A stretch of DNA of 64,000 nt from Rhodococcus sp. HNM0569. GTDB lineage: Bacteria; Actinomycetota; Actinomycetes; Mycobacteriales; Mycobacteriaceae. This document shows, piece by piece, positions 60,258 to 64,000 of the stretch. The notes beneath the pieces were generated by a model. It was not told the origin of the DNA. It worked only from the letters and a program-made list of their open reading frames with translations, and did no database searches. How positions within the stretch are numbered: the stretch's first letter is position 1; every line of letters begins with the position of its first letter. The position numbers and the translations under genes are program-made. The stretch is from positions 62,001 to 126,000 of the forward strand of contig NZ_JAASAE010000002.1 of the NCBI RefSeq assembly GCF_012726205.1. The letters are read 5' to 3'.

Positions 60258-61240
60258 GAGCGCACGCCGTCGACCGGTCCGGCGGCGTCGGCCGTCTCGC
60301 GCGGGCGTCCGGTGAGCGCGAGGAAGACGTCGTCGAGCGAGGGGCGCCGCAACGCGATGTCGGCGAGTTCGATGCCCGCGACGTCGATGCGCCGCAGGAC
60401 CTCGGTGAGGGTGCGGGCGCCGTCGGGGGCCGGGATCGCGACACGATCGCTGCCGGACTCGACCATCCGGGTGTGGGACATTCCCGCGAGCAACTGGCGC
60501 ACGCGCGGCAGGTCGTCGAGGCGGACGGGCACGACCTCGCAGTAGCTGCCGCCGGTGCGCGCCTTGAGTTCGTCCGCGGTGCCCTCCGCGACGACGGTGC
60601 CCTTGTCGATCACGACGATGTTGTCCGACAGCAGGTCCGCTTCTTCGAGGTACTGCGTCGTCAACAGGATCGTGATGTCCTCCTGCTTGAGGGTCGACAC
60701 GAGCGACCACACCCCCTGCCGGCTGCGGGGGTCGAGGCCCGTGGTCGGCTCGTCGAGGAAGATGACCTCGGGCCGGGTGACGAGCCCGCACGCGATGTCC
60801 ACACGCCTGCGCATTCCGCCCGAATAGCCGGACACCTTGCGATCGCCTGCGTCGAGCAGATCGAACTGTGCGAGCAACTCGTGCGCACGGGCCTTCGCGT
60901 CGCGTTTCGGCAACCCCATGAGGCGCCCGAACAGGACCAGGTTCTCGCGTGCGGTGAGTGATTCGTCGAGTGCCGCGTACTGGCCCGTCATCATGATCGA
61001 GCGCCGCACACCCGCTGGATCGGCGACGACGTCGTGGCCCGCCACGACGGCGGTGCCCGCGTCCGGACGCAACAGCGTCGAGAGCACGTTGACCGTCGTG
61101 GTCTTGCCCGCGCCGTTGGGGCCGAGGACGCCGAGGACCGAGCCGCGCGGCACCGAGAAACTGACGCCGCGCAGCGCCTTCACGTCGCCGAAGGACTTCT
61201 CGATTCCGTCGACGACGAGCGCCATGTCGGGAGCGGGCAT
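60254..61240 (-). CDS. ABC transporter ATPase (DrrA-like)
   Basis: 328 residues from ATG 61240; a longer frame upstream lacks family sequence. Walker A GPNGAGKTTTVN, signature SGYSGGMRRRVDIA, Walker B VIFLDEPTTGLDPRSR, and the switch region TILLTTQYLEEAD are intact. The C-terminal domain (about 225-328) is the DrrA-type extension. It powers export through the two permeases encoded downstream. No lipid-synthesis genes adjoin it in this window. Confidence 0.9.
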   Translation of the reverse strand: MPAPDMALVVDGIEKSFGDVKALRGVSFSVPRGSVLGVLGPNGAGKTTTVNVLSTLLRPDAGTAVVAGHDVVADPAGVRRSIMMTGQYAALDESLTARENLVLFGRLMGLPKRDAKARAHELLAQFDLLDAGDRKVSGYSGGMRRRVDIACGLVTRPEVIFLDEPTTGLDPRSRQGVWSLVSTLKQEDITILLTTQYLEEADLLSDNIVVIDKGTVVAEGTADELKARTGGSYCEVVPVRLDDLPRVRQLLAGMSHTRMVESGSDRVAIPAPDGARTLTEVLRRIDVAGIELADIALRRPSLDDVFLALTGRPRETADAAGPVDGVRS

Positions 61241-61369
61241 GTCCCCGAGTATGGCACGGTGCCGGTTCGGGGTCCGGCGAGTGTCTGGATGCCCCAGACC
61301 CGGTGTCACCTGCTCGAATTCGTCGCCGCGTGGCTGTAACGCGGTCGCCTCGTCAGCCGATCGCGACGC

Positions 61370-61876
61370 TCACGCGGGAGTCACCCACGTCGTGATCCGA
61401 GCGCGCACGACTTCCTCGCCTGCCTTGTCGTACACGTGCACCGGCACGACCATGTCGGTGCCCGCGCGCAGGTGCGTGAAGTCGGGAATCGCCTCGAGCT
61501 CGGCCACCGCGCGCAGCGACGTGCGGCCCTTCGCCAGGTAGTCGACGCTCATCGACTTCGGTATCCACCGGTGGCTGGACGGCACGGTGGCCTCGCACAG
61601 CATGCCCATCGTCACCTCGGCGAGATTGCACGCCGCGATCGCGTGGAACGTGCCGAGGTGGTTGCGCACGCCCCACCAGTGCGGCGCGCGTGCCTCGCAT
61701 CGCCCGGGCTCCATGCGCGTCACGCGCGGCAGGATCGAGGCGAAGTAGGGCACGCGCACGCACATGCCGATCGAGAACAGGAGCGAGCCGGCACGCCCGG
61801 AGGGGAGTCGGCGCCACGCGCGCAGGGTGGGGCTGAGGGTGGGGCCGGGCGAGTCCGGTGCGGAAGCTGCGGTCAT
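61370..61876 (-). CDS. DUF4442-type hot-dog thioesterase-like protein
   Basis: 168 residues from ATG 61876; ATG 61885 is possible but lies within the likely promoter. Single hot-dog domain with HWWGVRNHLGTFHAIAACNLAEVTMGM, the usual thioesterase-like core where Asn/His and Glu approach the CoA ester. No ribosome-binding site precedes the ATG, and TAAGAT (61888-61883, minus strand) is a good -10 seven bases before it, so the mRNA may be leaderless. It could hydrolyse acyl-CoAs; the substrate is unknown. Confidence 0.75.
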   Translation of the reverse strand: MTAASAPDSPGPTLSPTLRAWRRLPSGRAGSLLFSIGMCVRVPYFASILPRVTRMEPGRCEARAPHWWGVRNHLGTFHAIAACNLAEVTMGMLCEATVPSSHRWIPKSMSVDYLAKGRTSLRAVAELEAIPDFTHLRAGTDMVVPVHVYDKAGEEVVRARITTWVTPA

Positions 61877-61885
61877 GGGGTGCAT

Positions 61886-61901
61886 CTTACTGCGGAGTAA
61901 G
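61886..61901. promoter_or_regulatory. Palindrome over the thioesterase promoter
   Basis: CTTACTGCGGAGTAAG is a perfect dyad (6-bp arms, 4-base centre). It overlaps the candidate minus-strand -10 TAAGAT just before the start codon. A bound repressor would block transcription. Confidence 0.5.
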
Positions 61902-62364
61902 TTGTCGGTTGTGTCACGCGTGCGCCGAACCGCCTCGTCGCGGACGGCTACCTTCGCTACTCTCGGACAGAGCAGGCGAGCAGGATGCGTCGTGACCCCG
62001 AGTTTGAACTCGGTCCCGAGGTGCTGCATACTGTTCAGGTTGCCTTGACCGGGGCGTGGCTGCTGTGCGGCTCCCACTCCGTGTGACCCGGACGAGGTGT
62101 ACGTCGTGTGGTGTCTCCGGATTGCCCACGGCCAAGCAAGACGGAAACAAGCAAGACGGAAGCAGTTCCGAGTGCCCGGCAACGGGTGCGACCGGTTCGA
62201 CAATCCCCGCTGCGGTGGCGCATGCCCCGGGTCGGAGAATGAGCGGGAGGGCGACACGCCCGACCGCGTGGACCGGAGAACCATGACACATGAACAGCGG
62301 CAGCGGATCGGGTACGTCCCGGTCGCCATGCGTTCGGACAGTCGTGGGGGACTGCACAGACGAG

Positions 62365-62390
62365 GTAGTTCGGTCTTCGGACCGGGCTAC
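62365..62390 (+). promoter_or_regulatory. Tetraloop hairpin in the S10 leader
   Basis: Stem 62365-62375 with 62380-62390: 11 pairs (two G-U) closing a TTCG tetraloop. It ends 28 bases before the rpsJ start and just before its ribosome-binding site. It could be a ribosomal-protein binding site or a translational control hairpin; no T-run follows, so it is not a simple terminator. Confidence 0.6.
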
Positions 62391-62418
62391 GAAACGCGGC
62401 AAGAAAAGGACACTAAGC

Positions 62419-62724
62419 GTGGCGGGACAGAAGATCCGCATCAGGCTCAAGGCCTACGACCATGAGGCGATCGACGCGTCGGCGCGCAAGATCGTCGAGA
62501 CGGTGACCCGCACGGGTGCCCGTGTCGTCGGACCTGTGCCGTTGCCCACCGAGAAGAACGTGTACTGCGTCATCCGCTCGCCGCACAAGTACAAGGACTC
62601 GCGCGAGCACTTCGAGATGCGTACCCACAAGCGGCTGATCGACATCCTCGACCCCACGCCGAAGACGGTGGACGCGCTCATGCGCATCGACCTTCCGGCG
62701 AGTGTCGACGTCAACATTCAGTGA
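62419..62724 (+). CDS. rpsJ: 30S ribosomal protein S10
   Basis: 101 residues, GTG start after AAAAGGA. Standard uS10 sequence ([40 protein letters not shown]). It is part of the small-subunit head and a partner of NusB in antitermination. First gene of the S10 operon; rplC follows after 28 bases. Confidence 0.98.
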   Translation: MAGQKIRIRLKAYDHEAIDASARKIVETVTRTGARVVGPVPLPTEKNVYCVIRSPHKYKDSREHFEMRTHKRLIDILDPTPKTVDALMRIDLPASVDVNIQ

Positions 62725-62752
62725 GCTCGGGAAGACGCAGCGGAGATAACAC

Positions 62753-63415
62753 ATGACTAACCAGATCAAGGGAATCCTGGGCACCAAGCTCGGCATGACC
62801 CAGGTCTTCGACGAGCAGAACCGGGTCGTCCCGGTCACCGTCGTGAAGGCCGGTCCCAATGTCGTCACCCAGATCCGTACCGAGGAGCGCGACGGCTACA
62901 ACGCCGTCCAGATCGCCTTCGGCGCCATCGATCCCCGCAAGGTGACCAAGCCCGTCTCGGGCCAGTTCGCCAAGGCTGGGGTCACGCCGCGTCGTCACGT
63001 CGCCGAGCTTCGCCTCGCCGACGCCGCGGCTGCCGCCGAGTACGAGGTCGGCCAGGAAATCACCGCGGAGGCCTTCGAGGACGGCGCATTCGTCGACGTC
63101 ACCGGCACCTCCAAGGGCAAGGGTTTCGCGGGCACGATGAAGCGGCACGGCTTCGCCGGCCAGGGCGCGTCGCACGGCGCGCAGGCTGTGCATCGTCGCC
63201 CCGGTTCCATCGGCGGCTGCGCCACCCCCGGCCGCGTGTTCAAGGGCATGCGGATGTCGGGCCGGATGGGCAACGACCGTGTCACGACGCAGAACCTCTC
63301 GGTCCACAAGGTGGATGCCGAGAACGGTCTGCTGCTGATCAAGGGTGCGATCCCGGGCCGCACGGGCGGCATCGTGGTCGTCAAGAGCGCAGTGAAGGGT
63401 GGTGCGCGGGCATGA
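62753..63415 (+). CDS. rplC: 50S ribosomal protein L3
   Basis: 220 residues. ATG 62753 follows CGGAGA. uL3 hallmarks: [60 protein letters not shown] and [13 protein letters not shown]. It nucleates assembly of the large subunit near the peptidyl-transferase centre. The stop overlaps rplD by ATGA. Confidence 0.98.
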   Translation: MTNQIKGILGTKLGMTQVFDEQNRVVPVTVVKAGPNVVTQIRTEERDGYNAVQIAFGAIDPRKVTKPVSGQFAKAGVTPRRHVAELRLADAAAAAEYEVGQEITAEAFEDGAFVDVTGTSKGKGFAGTMKRHGFAGQGASHGAQAVHRRPGSIGGCATPGRVFKGMRMSGRMGNDRVTTQNLSVHKVDAENGLLLIKGAIPGRTGGIVVVKSAVKGGARA

Positions 63416-64000
63416 CCAGCACCGAGACCAAGTTGACCCTCGACGTCAAGGCCGCAGGCGGCAAGAGCACGGGCACCGTCGATCTCCCCGCGGAGATCTT
63501 CGACGCGCCGGCCAACATCGCACTGATGCACCAGGTCGTCGTCGCGCAGCTCGCCGCTGCGCGTCAGGGCACGCACTCCACGAAGACGCGTGGCGAGGTC
63601 CGGGGCGGCGGCCGCAAGCCGTACCGCCAGAAGGGCACCGGCCGTGCGCGTCAGGGCTCGACCCGCGCGCCGCAGTTCGCAGGTGGTGGCACCGTCCACG
63701 GCCCGCAGCCGCGCGACTACAGCCAGCGGACCCCCAAGAAGATGAAGGTTGCTGCGCTCCGTGGCGCCCTCTCCGATCGGGTCCGTGGCGAGCGGATCCA
63801 CGTGATCACCGAGCTCGTCGCCGGTCAGACGCCGTCGACCAAGTCGGCGCGCACCTTCCTGGCCGAGCTGACCGACCGCAAGAAGGTCCTGCTCGTCGTG
63901 GGTCGCGAGGACATCGCAGCGTGGAAGAGCGTGCAGAACCTCGACGGGGTGCACCCGATCGCTCCCGATCAGCTCAACACCTACGACGTGCTCGACAGCG
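63412..64000 (+). CDS. rplD: 50S ribosomal protein L4, 3' end beyond the window
   Basis: 196 residues visible from ATG 63412; the gene runs off the window. uL4 features: the extended loop [20 protein letters not shown] followed by [20 protein letters not shown], which reaches the exit tunnel. In enterobacteria L4 also represses its own operon through the S10 leader; whether that holds here is unknown. Confidence 0.97.
   Translation, partial: MTSTETKLTLDVKAAGGKSTGTVDLPAEIFDAPANIALMHQVVVAQLAAARQGTHSTKTRGEVRGGGRKPYRQKGTGRARQGSTRAPQFAGGGTVHGPQPRDYSQRTPKKMKVAALRGALSDRVRGERIHVITELVAGQTPSTKSARTFLAELTDRKKVLLVVGREDIAAWKSVQNLDGVHPIAPDQLNTYDVLDS

Larger units (their letters stand above)
61877..62418. 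other. 542-base gap and leader before the S10 operon
   Basis: Contains the thioesterase operator/promoter (61886-61901), a candidate S10 promoter with TTGAAC (62004-62009) and TACTGT (62029-62034) at 19-base spacing, a direct repeat AGCAAGACGGAA at 62135 and 62150, and a tetraloop hairpin at 62365-62390. I see no protein gene in it. If the promoter is right, rpsJ has a leader of roughly 380 bases, as expected for a regulated ribosomal operon. Confidence 0.65.

Noticed and set aside
62365-62390. Hairpin resembling a tRNA T-arm (TTCGG within the stem)
   Set aside because: No matching acceptor, D or anticodon stems are nearby, so it is treated as an S10 leader hairpin.

Overview
The window looks like a chromosome segment from a high-GC mycolic-acid actinobacterium, most likely Rhodococcus or a close relative (Gordonia, Nocardia and Mycobacterium are alternatives). 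The reasons are very high third-position GC, many 4-nt start/stop overlaps (ATGA, GTGA, TGATG), GTG and TTG starts, a KstR-type operator, an mce/yrbE operon and a mycofactocin cluster. I see no tRNA or rRNA genes, CRISPR arrays, insertion sequences or phage genes.

Layout: (1) 1-5805 is a steroid side-chain cluster resembling the M. tuberculosis igr region: acyl-CoA dehydrogenase pair, ChsH2/ChsH1-like hydratase subunits, Ltp2-like aldolase, a further hydratase and an SDR. (2) 5916-8121 holds two tail-to-tail genes for KshB-type ferredoxin reductases with near-identical DNA cores; the second has a KstR-type box. (3) 8194-20562 is a complete mycofactocin cluster, mftR-A-B-C-D, two OYE-family flavoproteins and a mycofactocin-type SDR, then mftE-F-G. 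(4) 20685-22882 is eutBC. (5) 22936-33572 is a leucine-type catabolic block (fadD35-like, TetR, accD1, accA1, fadE19-like, maoC, citE) ending in acetoacetyl-CoA synthetase. (6) 33594-35762 is a fused pabAB. (7) 35797-48620 is a tandem-TetR (Mce3R-like) regulator divergent from yrbEAB-mceABCDEF plus an Mce-associated gene and two DUF2236 genes. (8) 48723-58541 is a lipid catabolic block: acyl-CoA synthetase, enoyl-CoA hydratase, nitronate-monooxygenase-like gene, a second tandem-TetR regulator, a third DUF2236 gene, aldehyde dehydrogenase, acyl-CoA dehydrogenase and GntR. (9) 58570-61876 is a Drr-type ABC exporter and a thioesterase-like gene. (10) 62419-64000 starts the S10 ribosomal operon (rpsJ, rplC, rplD).

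The theme is uptake and beta-oxidation of steroids and branched or fatty acids, with a redox cofactor (mycofactocin) system beside it. In M. tuberculosis the mycofactocin genes lie almost directly before rpsJ; here about 42 kb of catabolic and transport genes sits between mftG and rpsJ.

The most notable new signals are: a shared operator-promoter architecture (GCGAATATNCGTTAAC, then a TAATAY -10 about 30 bases later) before the mce operon and a fadD gene, with a related site before the second tandem-TetR gene; a 50-codon ORF locked by overlaps between mftE and mftF; and the gene-conversion-like kshB pair. No computation was run: family names rest on reading motifs and gene order.
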